Origin: an uncultured Propionibacteriaceae bacterium
Lineage (GTDB): Bacteria; Actinomycetota; Actinomycetes; Propionibacteriales; Propionibacteriaceae
Direction: 5' to 3'
DNA: 13,878 bases
Assembly (NCBI GenBank): GCA_945875065.1
Contig: CAMCJC010000030.1
Span: 1 to 13,878 of the forward strand
Part shown: piece by piece, positions 1 through 6,906 of the stretch
Position numbering within the stretch: position 1 is the stretch's first letter
Layout of the letters: the number at the start of each line of letters is the position of its first letter
Translations under genes and position numbers: made by a program
Notes under the pieces: model-generated
What the model was told of the DNA's origin: nothing
What the model saw: the letters and a program-made list of their open reading frames with translations, nothing else
Databases searched by the model: none

Positions 1-9
1 CTTCCCGGC

Positions 10-15
10 TAGACT
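10..15 (+). promoter_or_regulatory. Possible -10 box of the tRNA-Leu promoter
   Basis: TAGACT matches the TATAAT -10 consensus at four of six positions and lies about 20 bases before the first base of the tRNA. The -35 box would fall outside the window, so this cannot be confirmed. Confidence 0.3.
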
Positions 16-34
16 AACGTCTCGTTCGCCCTTG

Positions 35-118
35 GCCGAAGTGGTGAAACTGGCAGACACGCAGGATTTAGGTTCCTGTGCCCGATAGGGCGTGAGGGTT
101 CGAGTCCCTTCTTCGGCA
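35..118 (+). tRNA. tRNA-Leu, anticodon UAG
   Basis: This is a class II tRNA of 84 bases. The acceptor stem GCCGAAG (35-41) pairs perfectly with CTTCGGC (111-117), and A118 is the discriminator base usual for leucine. The anticodon stem CAGGA/TCCTG (62-66/74-78) encloses the loop TTTAGGT, with anticodon TAG at 69-71, which reads CUA and CUG-type leucine codons. A long variable arm (CCCGATAGGG core) and a GGTTCGAGTCC T-arm are present. The 3' CCA is not encoded. No terminator is visible before the lipoprotein gene 50 bases downstream, so read-through into that gene is possible. Confidence 0.97.
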
Positions 119-167
119 CGCTGGGGCGCGTAAGCTGGGGGACCGCCCGTAGAACTGGAGTCGAACC

Positions 168-611
168 GTGAAGCTTCGCATCGCCCTCGCTGGAATCGCC
201 TGTCTGAGCCTGATCGCCTGCTCTGGCCAGAACAACTCGCCCAGCAGCCCTCCCCCTTCGGGGATGGAAGCGGCGGAGGTCGCGACGGAGAGCCCCGATG
301 TGACCGCGAGCGGTAGCCACGCGCCTGATGTCGAGGGCGACCCGGTCCCCGCCTTCCTGGGCATGCTCGAAGCCGCCTCGATTGAGCGTGGGTCCGCGAC
401 GAACGACCAGTTGGTGGCGGAGGGGCAGCGGGTGTGTGAGAGCCTGAAAGCGGGCACGTCACTCAAGGACGTCATCGCCGCGCGCAGCGAAAGTGTCCTG
501 AAAGACATGGACCCAGGCAGCTACACGCAGGTGGTGCTGGGGGCTTCCGAAATCCTCTGCGGCGACCAGCAGGCACGTGTCTTCGAGGAATACCAGGCCC
601 TCAACGGCTAA
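168..611 (+). CDS. Small secreted lipoprotein, DUF732-like
   Basis: The start is GTG, preceded by GGAG at 157-160 with a 7-base gap. The protein has 147 residues. Residues 1-18 form a short lipoprotein signal with lipobox LIAC, so Cys18 should be lipidated and the mature protein held on the outer face of the membrane. Residues 19-60 are a Ser/Pro/Glu-rich linker. Residues 61-140 resemble the DUF732 domain of actinobacteria: a helical segment (FLGMLEAASI), then a conserved cysteine in GQRVC (Cys90) and a second near the C-terminus (Cys131), which probably form a disulfide. No enzymatic function is known for the family. The stop codon overlaps the stop region of the convergent yigZ-family gene by four bases. 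The lipoprotein call is firm; the DUF732 assignment rests on the two-cysteine pattern and is moderately sure. Confidence 0.85.
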   Translation: MKLRIALAGIACLSLIACSGQNNSPSSPPPSGMEAAEVATESPDVTASGSHAPDVEGDPVPAFLGMLEAASIERGSATNDQLVAEGQRVCESLKAGTSLKDVIAARSESVLKDMDPGSYTQVVLGASEILCGDQQARVFEEYQALNG

Positions 612-1267
612 CGGACGTCAACCCAACGCTGTCCGACGACCGACGCGGTGAGGGCGCCGGCGCTCAGGCTCGCCAGCGCCGCGTCGAACTCGTCGCGTGC
701 CGCTACGGGAATAGCTACCGTCACGACCGCCGTCTCGCCCCAGTCGATCCCTTCGACGATCACGATGGGCCCCGAAGGCAGGCGCAGGTCCCGCAGGGCC
801 GCTTCGATCGGCCCGATGGTCGCCAGGGGGACCTCGATCGTCAAGAGGGCGCGCAACTCGACGCGCCGCGTGCCGACGGTCGTGATGGCTTGGGCAACCG
901 CTTCCGAATAGGCGCGCACCAAGCCTCCGGCCCCGAGCTTGATGCCGCCGAAGTAGCGGGTGACGACGGCCACCACGTCCCTTAGGGCGTTGCTCGTAAG
1001 CACACCGAGCATCGGAATCCCTGCGGTTCCAGCGGGCTCACCGTCGTCGGAGGAACGGGCCGTTCGGCCGTCGGGGCCTAGGACGAATGCCGAGCAGTGA
1101 TGCCGGGCGGCGTGGTACCGCGACCTGTTCTCGTCGATTATCGCCCGCGCCGACGCCTCATCCTCGACCCGCCTTAGGGTTGTCAAGAACCTGGAGCGCT
1201 TGATCTCCAGTTCCACCTCGACGCCGCCGCCGAGGTCGGCATCAATCGTGAGGTAAGACTCAGACAC
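608..1267 (-). CDS. yigZ: YigZ / IMPACT (UPF0029) family protein
   Basis: This 219-residue protein has the usual length and layout of bacterial YigZ: an N-terminal UPF0029 (Impact) domain followed by a small C-terminal alpha/beta domain (DUF1949-like). Diagnostic stretches are KRSRF (residues 23-27), ARHHCSAFVLG (about 54-64), SSDDGEPAGTAGIPML (about 72-87) and the signature RYFGGIKLGAGGLVRAYSEA (about 105-124). The domain is related to the eukaryotic Gcn2 inhibitor IMPACT, and the bacterial role is thought to touch nucleic acid or ribosome binding, without a settled function. The start is GTG with no good Shine-Dalgarno sequence, and it overlaps the end of the bcp-like gene by 8 bases, so translation is probably coupled to that gene. 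The family call is very sure; the function is not. Confidence 0.93.
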   Translation of the reverse strand: MSESYLTIDADLGGGVEVELEIKRSRFLTTLRRVEDEASARAIIDENRSRYHAARHHCSAFVLGPDGRTARSSDDGEPAGTAGIPMLGVLTSNALRDVVAVVTRYFGGIKLGAGGLVRAYSEAVAQAITTVGTRRVELRALLTIEVPLATIGPIEAALRDLRLPSGPIVIVEGIDWGETAVVTVAIPVAARDEFDAALASLSAGALTASVVGQRWVDVR

Positions 1268-1739
1268 CGAGCTCGCGGCGCAGCTTGGCGACGTGGCCGG
1301 TTGCCTTGACGTTGTACTGGGCGACGCGGATGGTCCCGGAGCCCTCCTCGTCGACGTCGATGACGAACGTGGACCGCAGCACCCCCTCGATCTCCTTGCC
1401 GTACAGCTTCTTGGTCCCGTAGGCGCCGTACTCGTTCAATACCGTGCGGTCGGCGTCCGACAGCAGCGGGAAACCCACCGACGACTTCTTTGTGAACTTC
1501 GCGAGCTTTTCCACGGAGTCGGGCGAGATCCCGACGATCCGGTAGCCGGCCTCCTGGAAGGCCGCCAGCGACGACGTGAAATCGACAGCCTGCGTGGTGC
1601 AGCCGGGGGTCATCGCGGCCGGGTAGAAGTACAAGATGAGGGGAGCACCGGCGAAGCTGGCCAGTGAGACGGCCTGGCCAGAGGCATCAGGCAACTCGAA
1701 GTCGGGAGCGGGGGAGCCGGGGGTCAGGCGCGCTGTCAT
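1260..1739 (-). CDS. bcp: Thiol peroxidase, Bcp/PrxQ type, single-cysteine form
   Basis: This is a cytosolic peroxiredoxin that reduces hydroperoxides using thiols, 159 residues from the ATG at 1739-1737. An AhpC/TSA thioredoxin fold is clear: PGSPAPDFELPD (7-18), LILYFYPAAMTPGCTTQ (34-50) with the peroxidatic Cys47 in the TPGCT motif, then GISPDSVEKLAKF and FPLLSD. In E. coli Bcp the resolving cysteine lies five residues after the catalytic one; here that position is Val52, and Cys47 is the only cysteine in the protein. It should therefore act as a 1-Cys enzyme needing an external thiol. A longer in-frame reading upstream to 2021 lies antisense to the next gene and lacks family similarity, so I chose this ATG. 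No clear ribosome site precedes it; a TAAGCT box seven bases upstream suggests a leaderless transcript. It is first of a two-gene operon with yigZ. Confidence 0.93.
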   Translation of the reverse strand: MTARLTPGSPAPDFELPDASGQAVSLASFAGAPLILYFYPAAMTPGCTTQAVDFTSSLAAFQEAGYRIVGISPDSVEKLAKFTKKSSVGFPLLSDADRTVLNEYGAYGTKKLYGKEIEGVLRSTFVIDVDEEGSGTIRVAQYNVKATGHVAKLRRELGV

Positions 1740-1746
1740 GTCCGCA

Positions 1747-1752
1747 AGCTTA
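1747..1752 (-). promoter_or_regulatory. Candidate -10 box for a leaderless bcp transcript
   Basis: Read on the minus strand, TAAGCT fits the actinobacterial TANNNT form and ends seven bases before the bcp ATG. That would put the transcription start on or next to the start codon. The bcp start has no convincing Shine-Dalgarno sequence, which agrees. No good -35 box is seen. Confidence 0.35.
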
Positions 1753-1820
1753 GAGGCCCCGACGCGGCGTGAAGGGCAAGGCTTTAAGCTTGGATGGCAG
1801 TCAACGTCGAAAGGGAAGCC

Positions 1821-2150
1821 ATGGCCAGTCAGGGAAGCCGCACCGTCGAGGACATCCGCGCCGATCTGGCCAGGAACCGCAGCGCCATCCAAATGGCAGT
1901 CGGGGATCTGGCAGAGGAATACAAGCCCGCCAACATGGCGAAGCGCGCCGTCGACGACGCCAAGACCTTCGTGGCTGGCGAAGTCAACGACGCCAAGACG
2001 TTCCTCACGAACGAATACCACAACGTCAAGGCACGCTTCGTCGATGAGGATGGCGCGTGGCGCACGGAGGAACTCATCAAGGTTGGTGCCGTGGTCGCCG
2101 GCGCGCTCGTGCTGCTGCTTACGGTTCGTTCGGTCCGCCGCCGCAAGTAG
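1821..2150 (+). CDS. DUF3618 domain membrane protein
   Basis: The protein has 109 residues from ATG 1821, which has AAGGGA just before it (1811-1816). A further in-frame ATG at 1794 has no ribosome site, overlaps a likely -10 region (TAAGCT, 1785-1790) and is not favoured. Residues 7-35 carry the DUF3618 signature (RTVEDIRADLARNRSAI, then VGDLAEE), typical of small actinobacterial proteins of unknown role. Residues 36-75 are a charged amphipathic helix with a near-exact 11-residue repeat (DDAKTFVAGEV, then NDAKTFLTNEY). Residues 86-103 form one transmembrane helix, followed by a basic tail RSVRRRK, which suggests an inside C-terminus. Such proteins often accompany phage-holin-like or stress membrane proteins, but no such partner is adjacent here. 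It is followed by a strong hairpin. The family call is good; the function is unknown. Confidence 0.85.
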   Translation: MASQGSRTVEDIRADLARNRSAIQMAVGDLAEEYKPANMAKRAVDDAKTFVAGEVNDAKTFLTNEYHNVKARFVDEDGAWRTEELIKVGAVVAGALVLLLTVRSVRRRK

Positions 2151-2160
2151 TCATAGCAAC

Positions 2161-2192
2161 GCGAAAGGCCCCGGATGCCCGGGGCCTTTCGC
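2161..2192. terminator. Perfect 14-bp hairpin terminator, probably bidirectional
   Basis: The arm at 2161-2174 pairs without mismatch to 2179-2192 around the loop ATGC. The stem is GC-rich, and its only T-run (TTT) sits inside the 3' arm; no U-tract follows on either strand. Such U-tract-poor hairpins are usual in actinobacteria. It lies 10 bases after the DUF3618 stop on the plus strand and begins two bases after the 3' end of the promoter-distal tRNA-Lys on the minus strand, so it can serve both. Confidence 0.85.
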
Positions 2193-2194
2193 TG

Positions 2195-2267
<73 letters not shown>

Positions 2268-2285
2268 GCGGGCTGGGAAGCCCAG

Positions 2286-2358
<73 letters not shown>

Positions 2359-2372
2359 TCGCGCGAGGACAA

Positions 2373-2402
2373 ACAATACTCACCTTGGGGACCAGATGTG
2401 AA
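2373..2402 (-). promoter_or_regulatory. Promoter of the tRNA-Lys pair
   Basis: On the minus strand TTCACA (2402-2397) matches the -35 consensus at five of six positions, and TATTGT (2378-2373) matches the -10 consensus at four of six, with an 18-base gap. The -10 box ends 14 bases before the first tRNA base. Spacing and position suit a vegetative promoter. Confidence 0.55.
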
Positions 2403-2438
2403 ATCGACGGTGCCGCGAGTCGCGCGGCGGGCGCGGCG

Positions 2439-2453
2439 TAGCATGTCGACATG
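2439..2453 (+). promoter_or_regulatory. Candidate leaderless -10 box and palindrome over the sdhC start
   Basis: TAGCAT (2439-2444) fits the TANNNT -10 form and ends six bases before the sdhC ATG, so transcription would begin at the start codon. No Shine-Dalgarno sequence is present. Positions 2442-2453 form a perfect 12-base palindrome, CATGTCGACATG, that includes the start codon. It could be an operator or chance. Confidence 0.35.
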
Positions 2454-3152
2454 ATTTCAACGAAGGGGCGTCGTGGTCGACGACTCGGAAACTTCGCGCT
2501 GAAACAGGTGATGGCGGTAACTGGCCTCCTGTTCGTCGGCTTCGTCGTGGTGCACCTGTTCGGAAATCTCAAGGTCTTCGCCGGTGCCGATGCGTTCGAC
2601 CATTACGCGGCCTGGCTACGCGAGGTCGGGTACCCGTTGTTGCCCAAGCAGAGCGTGCTTTGGGCGCTTCGGATCGTGCTCGGCCTCTCGGTGCTGGCCC
2701 ACATCGGCGCGGCCGTGACCCTCTGGTGGCGTGCCAGAAAGGCGCGTGGGAGACATCGCCGACGACTCGGCGGGGCCGAGTCTCAGCTCGCCGGCTTCAT
2801 GCTGCCGGGCGGCCTGGTCATTGCCCTGTTCATCCTGTTCCACTTGTCTGACCTCACCATCGGCGGCCCCGGTGCGTCCGCATCGTTTCGGCACCCCGAC
2901 CCGAACGTCCATGCCTACGCCAACCTGGTTGCAAGCTTCTCCAGGCCGCTGGTCGCGTGCTTCTACTCGGCTTCGATGCTGCTGCTCGCAGCGCACATCT
3001 TCCACGGGTGGCGCACCCTCCTGCAGGACTTCGGCGCCACCGGCGCTCGCCTGCGCCGCGTTTGGGTGATCCTTGGGGGCCTCATCGCGCTCGCCGTCGT
3101 GGCGGGCAACGCCTCGATTCCGTTGCTCGTCCTAGCGGGAGTGATCTCATGA
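2451..3152 (+). CDS. sdhC: Succinate dehydrogenase cytochrome b subunit (SdhC)
   Basis: This 233-residue membrane anchor of complex II passes electrons between SdhB and menaquinone. Five transmembrane helices are visible at about 18-40, 68-93, 117-138, 165-187 and 203-230. The protein belongs to the long single-anchor cytochrome b558 class of actinobacteria and Bacillus, so no separate SdhD is expected and none is present. Candidate haem-ligand histidines lie in VVHLFGN (His35), LAHIGA (His84), LFHLSDL (His131) and AAHIFHGW (His182, His185), as for a di-haem protein. The basic N-terminus (KGRRGRR) should face the cytoplasm. The first gene of sdhCAB, its stop overlaps the sdhA start as ATGA. 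There is no ribosome site before the ATG, and a leaderless mRNA is likely. Confidence 0.93.
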   Translation: MISTKGRRGRRLGNFALKQVMAVTGLLFVGFVVVHLFGNLKVFAGADAFDHYAAWLREVGYPLLPKQSVLWALRIVLGLSVLAHIGAAVTLWWRARKARGRHRRRLGGAESQLAGFMLPGGLVIALFILFHLSDLTIGGPGASASFRHPDPNVHAYANLVASFSRPLVACFYSASMLLLAAHIFHGWRTLLQDFGATGARLRRVWVILGGLIALAVVAGNASIPLLVLAGVIS

Positions 3153-5107
3153 ATGCGTTCCGATTCCGTCCGCGCCCCAAGGTCACCGTCGCCGAGTCGC
3201 CCGTGCTCCAGGCGGGCGTCCCCGCCGGTGACCCCCGCACCGCCTGGCGACGCCGATGCGCCGAGTATCGGCTAGTCAGCCCGGCCAACCGCAAGAAGTA
3301 CACCGTCATCGTCGTCGGCACCGGGCTCGCCGGCTCCGGGGTGGCCGCGGCTTTGGGGGAGCTAGGCTACCGCGTCGAGTGCTTCACGTTCCATGACGCG
3401 CCCCGCCGTGCCCATAGCGTCGCCGCCCAGGGCGGCATCAATGCCGCTCGAGCCAGGAAAGTGGACGGCGACTCCCTTGAACGCTTCGTCAAAGACACGG
3501 TCAAGGGCGGGGACTTCCGCTCTCGCGAGGCGGATGTGTGGCGGCTCGGCGAGGAGTCGATCCGGGTGATCGACCACATGTCCGCGATTGGCGCGCCGTT
3601 CGCCCGTGAATATGGTGGGCAGCTTGCCACCCGATCGTTCGGCGGCGTCCAGGTCTCCCGCACGTATTACACGCGCGGTCAGACTGGGCAGCAGCTTCAG
3701 ATCGCCGGTGCCCAAGCGCTCCTCAAACAGGTGGAGCGCGGCACCGTGACGCTCCATACCCGCACCGAGATGCTGGATTTGATCGTGGCCGATGGCCGGG
3801 CCCAAGGCATCGTCGTCCGGGATCTGGTGACCGGTGAGTTGCAGGTGGTCACAGGACACGCCGTCGTCTTGGCCACCGGCGGCTACGGCAGCGTCTACTT
3901 CCACTCGACGCTCGCGATGAACTCCAACGCCACCGCGACCTGGCGAGCCCATCGCAGAGGCGCGTTGTTCGCCAGCCCAAGCTTCATCCAGTTCCATCCA
4001 ACGGCGCTGCCGATCTCGTCGAAGTGGCAGTCGAAGACCACCCTCATGAGCGAGTCCTTGCGCAACGACGGCCGTATCTGGGTGCCCGTCAAGGCCGGTG
4101 ACGAGCGCGCCCCCGGCGACATCCCGGAGGCCGAGCGCGACTACTACCTGGAGCGCCGCTACCCGGCTTTCGGGAATCTCACTCCCCGCGACATCGCCTC
4201 CCGGGCGGCCCGGACCGAGATCGACGCCGGACGAGGCGTCGGACCGCTCAAGAACTCGGTTTACCTCGACTTCCGTGACGCCATCTCGCGTCTCGGCAAG
4301 GCCGTGATCGCCGAGCGTTACGGGAACCTGTTCGAGATGTATCACGACGCGACCGGGGAGGATCCGTACGAAGTCCCGATGAGGATCGCCCCCGGCGCAC
4401 ACTTCACGATGGGTGGGCTGTGGAGCGATTTCGACCAAATGACGTCGATCCCCGGCCTGTTCGTCGGCGGTGAGGCCGGCAACAACTACCACGGAGCCAA
4501 CCGGCTCGGCGCGAACTCGCTGCTCAGCGCCTGCGTCGACGGTTGGTTCACCTTGCCGCTAGCGATCCCTAACTACCTCGCGGGAGTTACGCCCGGCCCG
4601 GTGCTTGAATCCTCGGCGCCCGAGGCCAAGGAGGCGCTAGAGAATGTCAAGCGGCGCATCTCCAAACTGGTCGGCAACAAGGGGCGCCAGCGCCCGACCA
4701 CGTTCCACCGACGCCTCGGCGAAATCCTCTATCGCTACTGCGGCGTGATGCGCGACGCTGAGGGTTTGGAGCAGGGGTTTCAGGAAGTCCGGGAGCTGCG
4801 CGAGGAGTTCTGGCGCGACGTCCGAGTCGCAGGTGCCGCCGACCGCCTCAACCAGGAGCTTGAGAGGGCCGGTCGCGTCGCCGACTTCCTCGAACTCGCC
4901 GAACTCATGATCGTCGACGCCTTGGACCGCGATGAATCCTGCGGCGCGCACTTCCGTGTCGAGCACGCCAGCGCTGACGGCGAGGCCGAGCGTGACGACG
5001 CCCGCTGGTGTAGCGTCTCGGCGTGGCAGACGGACGCCGACGGCAACCATCGGCGCCTCAGCGAGGGCCTGCGTTTCGAATCCGTCCAGCTTCAGGTTAG
5101 GAACTAA
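3149..5107 (+). CDS. sdhA: Succinate dehydrogenase flavoprotein subunit (SdhA)
   Basis: This 652-residue catalytic subunit oxidises succinate to fumarate at the cytoplasmic face. ATG 3149 overlaps the sdhC stop and has GGGAG at 3137-3141; a longer open frame upstream lies inside sdhC and is not used. The N-terminal extension before the FAD fold (residues 1-50) is normal for this subfamily. Visible motifs are the FAD dinucleotide fold GTGLAGSGVAAALGELGY (57-74), His89 in RRAHSVAAQGGINAA as the covalent FAD site, VSRTYYTRGQTGQQ (169-182), LATGGYGSVY (241-250), the substrate site QFHPTALP (281-288), TPRDIASR (345-352), AHFTMGG (417-423) and GANRLGANSLL (449-459). The C-terminus ends RFESVQLQVRN, whereas relatives usually continue with a couple more residues such as YK. 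The stop is followed at once, in the same frame, by the SdhB coding sequence. Confidence 0.96.
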   Translation: MNAFRFRPRPKVTVAESPVLQAGVPAGDPRTAWRRRCAEYRLVSPANRKKYTVIVVGTGLAGSGVAAALGELGYRVECFTFHDAPRRAHSVAAQGGINAARARKVDGDSLERFVKDTVKGGDFRSREADVWRLGEESIRVIDHMSAIGAPFAREYGGQLATRSFGGVQVSRTYYTRGQTGQQLQIAGAQALLKQVERGTVTLHTRTEMLDLIVADGRAQGIVVRDLVTGELQVVTGHAVVLATGGYGSVYFHSTLAMNSNATATWRAHRRGALFASPSFIQFHPTALPISSKWQSKTTLMSESLRNDGRIWVPVKAGDERAPGDIPEAERDYYLERRYPAFGNLTPRDIASRAARTEIDAGRGVGPLKNSVYLDFRDAISRLGKAVIAERYGNLFEMYHDATGEDPYEVPMRIAPGAHFTMGGLWSDFDQMTSIPGLFVGGEAGNNYHGANRLGANSLLSACVDGWFTLPLAIPNYLAGVTPGPVLESSAPEAKEALENVKRRISKLVGNKGRQRPTTFHRRLGEILYRYCGVMRDAEGLEQGFQEVRELREEFWRDVRVAGAADRLNQELERAGRVADFLELAELMIVDALDRDESCGAHFRVEHASADGEAERDDARWCSVSAWQTDADGNHRRLSEGLRFESVQLQVRN

Positions 5108-5836
5108 CTGGAGATCTGGCGCCAGGCCGGACCGAAAGACAAGGGCCGGTTGGAACGCCACATGCTTGAGGACGCCACACCAGAGATGAGCCTCCTCGAG
5201 CTGCTGGACCGCCTAAACGACCAGCTTTGCGAACAGGGAGAGGAACCCATCGCGTTCGAGTCGGACTGTCGTGAGGGGGTCTGCGGGGCCTGCGGTGTAA
5301 CCGTTAACGGCACTCCGCATGGCCCCGTCCCCAACACGCCAAGCTGTCGGCAGCACCTTCGGGCCTTCGGGGGCATCACCAAGCTGCGGATAGAGCCCCT
5401 GCGCTCGGCGGCCTTCCCCGTCGTGCGGGACCTAGTCGTGGATCGCAGTGCACTCGACCGTGTCATCCGTGCCGGCGGTCACGTCGACGTCATGGCCGGC
5501 ACCGCGCCGGACGCTGACGACATGTTAATCGGCCACGCCGACGCGGAAGTCGCGCTGGACTTCGCCGCGTGCATCGGCTGTGGCGCCTGCGTCGCCGCCT
5601 GTCCCAACGGGGCCGCGCACCTGTTCGCCGGTGCCAAGCTGGCGCACCTTGCGATGCTGCCGCACGGGAAGGTCGAGCGAACCCGACGGGCACGCGCCGT
5701 CGTCGAGACCCTCGACGAGTTCGGGCCGTGCTCCAGCTACGGCGAGTGTGTCGAGGTGTGCCCGGCCGGCCTCCCGCTGACTGCCGTCGCGGCAGTGCAC
5801 CGAGAGGGTCTGAGGGCGATCTTCAAAGGCAAGTGA
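5108..5836 (+). CDS. sdhB: Succinate dehydrogenase iron-sulfur subunit (SdhB), probable CTG start
   Basis: This subunit carries electrons from FAD to the quinone site through three iron-sulfur clusters. The [2Fe-2S] ligands are Cys54, 59, 62 and 80 (DCREGVCGACG, then SC). The C-terminal ligands are Cys155, 158, 161 and 165 (CIGCGACVAACP) and Cys208, 214 and 218 (FGPCSSYGECVEVCP). The conserved N-terminal strand EIWRQAGPKDKGR begins directly after the sdhA stop, in the same frame, so no ATG or GTG can lie upstream. CTG at 5108 fits homology and has AGGA at 5099-5102 with a 5-base gap. The alternative TTG at 5150 also has AAGGG before it but would remove the first beta strand of the ferredoxin domain. 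From CTG the protein has 242 residues, close to family length. The stop abuts the bioB stop on the other strand. Identity is certain; the start is inferred. Confidence 0.9.
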   Translation: MEIWRQAGPKDKGRLERHMLEDATPEMSLLELLDRLNDQLCEQGEEPIAFESDCREGVCGACGVTVNGTPHGPVPNTPSCRQHLRAFGGITKLRIEPLRSAAFPVVRDLVVDRSALDRVIRAGGHVDVMAGTAPDADDMLIGHADAEVALDFAACIGCGACVAACPNGAAHLFAGAKLAHLAMLPHGKVERTRRARAVVETLDEFGPCSSYGECVEVCPAGLPLTAVAAVHREGLRAIFKGK

Positions 5837-6889
5837 TCAGGCGTTCGCCGGCTCCAACGTACCGGGGCCGCGCTGTCGGATCACGGGTCTAACATCAATG
5901 TCGCCTGCAGCCTGCGCTTGGCCCGCAACGGTGAAGCCGCAGTCCGTAATCATCTGAAGATCTGCTTTCCCGGCCTGGCCTTCGCTGGTGAGGTAGTCGC
6001 CGAGGAACAGGGAGTTGCAGATCTCCAGCGACAAAGCCTGGAGGCTGCGCAGGTGCTGCTCCCGCCCGGCCGCGACCCGCACATCACGGTCTGGATGGAC
6101 GAAGCGAATCATGGCTAGAATCCGCAGGCACTTAAGCGGCGTCAGCTCTGCATGCCCCGCGAGCGGGGTGCCGTCGAACGGCATCAGGAAGTTCACCGGG
6201 ACCGAGTCGGCCCCAAGATCCCTGAGTGCGAATGCCACCTCGACGAGTTGCCCATCACTCTCTCCCATGCCCGCGATTAGGCCGGAGCAGGCGCTGAGGC
6301 CGTGCGCGCGGGCGTGCTGAATCGTCTGGGTGCGGTCCTTAAAGGTGTGTGTCGTGCAGACGCGGTCGTAGTGGCTCTGTGCGGTGTTGAGGTTGTGGTT
6401 GTAGGCGTCGGCGCCGACGGCTGCTAGAGCCTCGGGCTGACCCTCCTTGAGTTGGCCGAGACACGCGCAGATCTCGACATCGGGGTGGTCGGCCTTGATC
6501 TCGTCGATGATCTCGGACACCTTTTTGACGTCCCGGTCCGACGGGCCTCGTCCCGAGGCGACGAGGCAGACGCGCTTGGCCCCGCCTGCGATCCCCGCCT
6601 TGGCGGCCGCGACGGCCTCCTGGTTCGACAGCCACCTGTATTTGAGAACGTCGGCCTCGGAGCCTAGGCGCTGTGAGCAGTAGAAACAGTCCTCAGGGCA
6701 CAGTCCGGATTTGAGGTTGACCAGGTAGTTGACCTTCATCATCGTGCCGAAATGATGGCGTCGGACGCGCCCCGCGGCCGCGACGAGCGCGTAGGTCTCG
6801 GCGTCCGGTAACCGCAGGATCGCCAGTGCCTCGTCCTCAGTGACAGGGCGTCCGGCTATGACCTCGTCAGTTAGTTGGTTCAGGTCCAT
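5837..6889 (-). CDS. bioB: Biotin synthase
   Basis: This radical SAM enzyme inserts sulfur into dethiobiotin, the last step of biotin synthesis. It has 350 residues from ATG 6889, which has a strong AGGGAGG four bases upstream; a longer frame to 6985 lacks homology. The SAM-cluster motif is CPEDCFYCSQ (Cys64, 68, 71). Expected ligands of the sacrificial [2Fe-2S] cluster are present: Cys108 (KRVCLVASGRG), Cys141 (EICACLG), Cys201 (SACSGLIAGMGE) and Arg271 (RVAAGRE). Other hallmarks are YNHNLNTAQSHY (163-174) and PVNFLMPFDGTPL (231-243). No other biotin genes lie nearby, so this is a lone bioB. A perfect palindrome resembling the BioQ operator lies 17 bases before the start codon, indicating biotin-linked repression. 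The stop codon directly abuts the sdhB stop. Confidence 0.97.
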   Translation of the reverse strand: MDLNQLTDEVIAGRPVTEDEALAILRLPDAETYALVAAAGRVRRHHFGTMMKVNYLVNLKSGLCPEDCFYCSQRLGSEADVLKYRWLSNQEAVAAAKAGIAGGAKRVCLVASGRGPSDRDVKKVSEIIDEIKADHPDVEICACLGQLKEGQPEALAAVGADAYNHNLNTAQSHYDRVCTTHTFKDRTQTIQHARAHGLSACSGLIAGMGESDGQLVEVAFALRDLGADSVPVNFLMPFDGTPLAGHAELTPLKCLRILAMIRFVHPDRDVRVAAGREQHLRSLQALSLEICNSLFLGDYLTSEGQAGKADLQMITDCGFTVAGQAQAAGDIDVRPVIRQRGPGTLEPANA

Positions 6890-6906
6890 CGGTCCTCCCT
6901 CAGTAT

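Noticed and set aside
1740..2021. N-terminal extension of the bcp frame on the minus strand
   Set aside because: It runs antisense to the DUF3618 gene and adds about 94 residues with no peroxiredoxin similarity. The ATG at 1739 gives the normal family length.
2957..3148. Upstream extension of the sdhA frame
   Set aside because: It is read inside sdhC in another frame. The ATG at 3149 has a ribosome site and the ATGA overlap usual for operons.
3362..4492. Minus-strand open frame of 376 codons opposite sdhA
   Set aside because: It lies fully inside the conserved sdhA coding region, has no family resemblance and no ribosome site worth noting.
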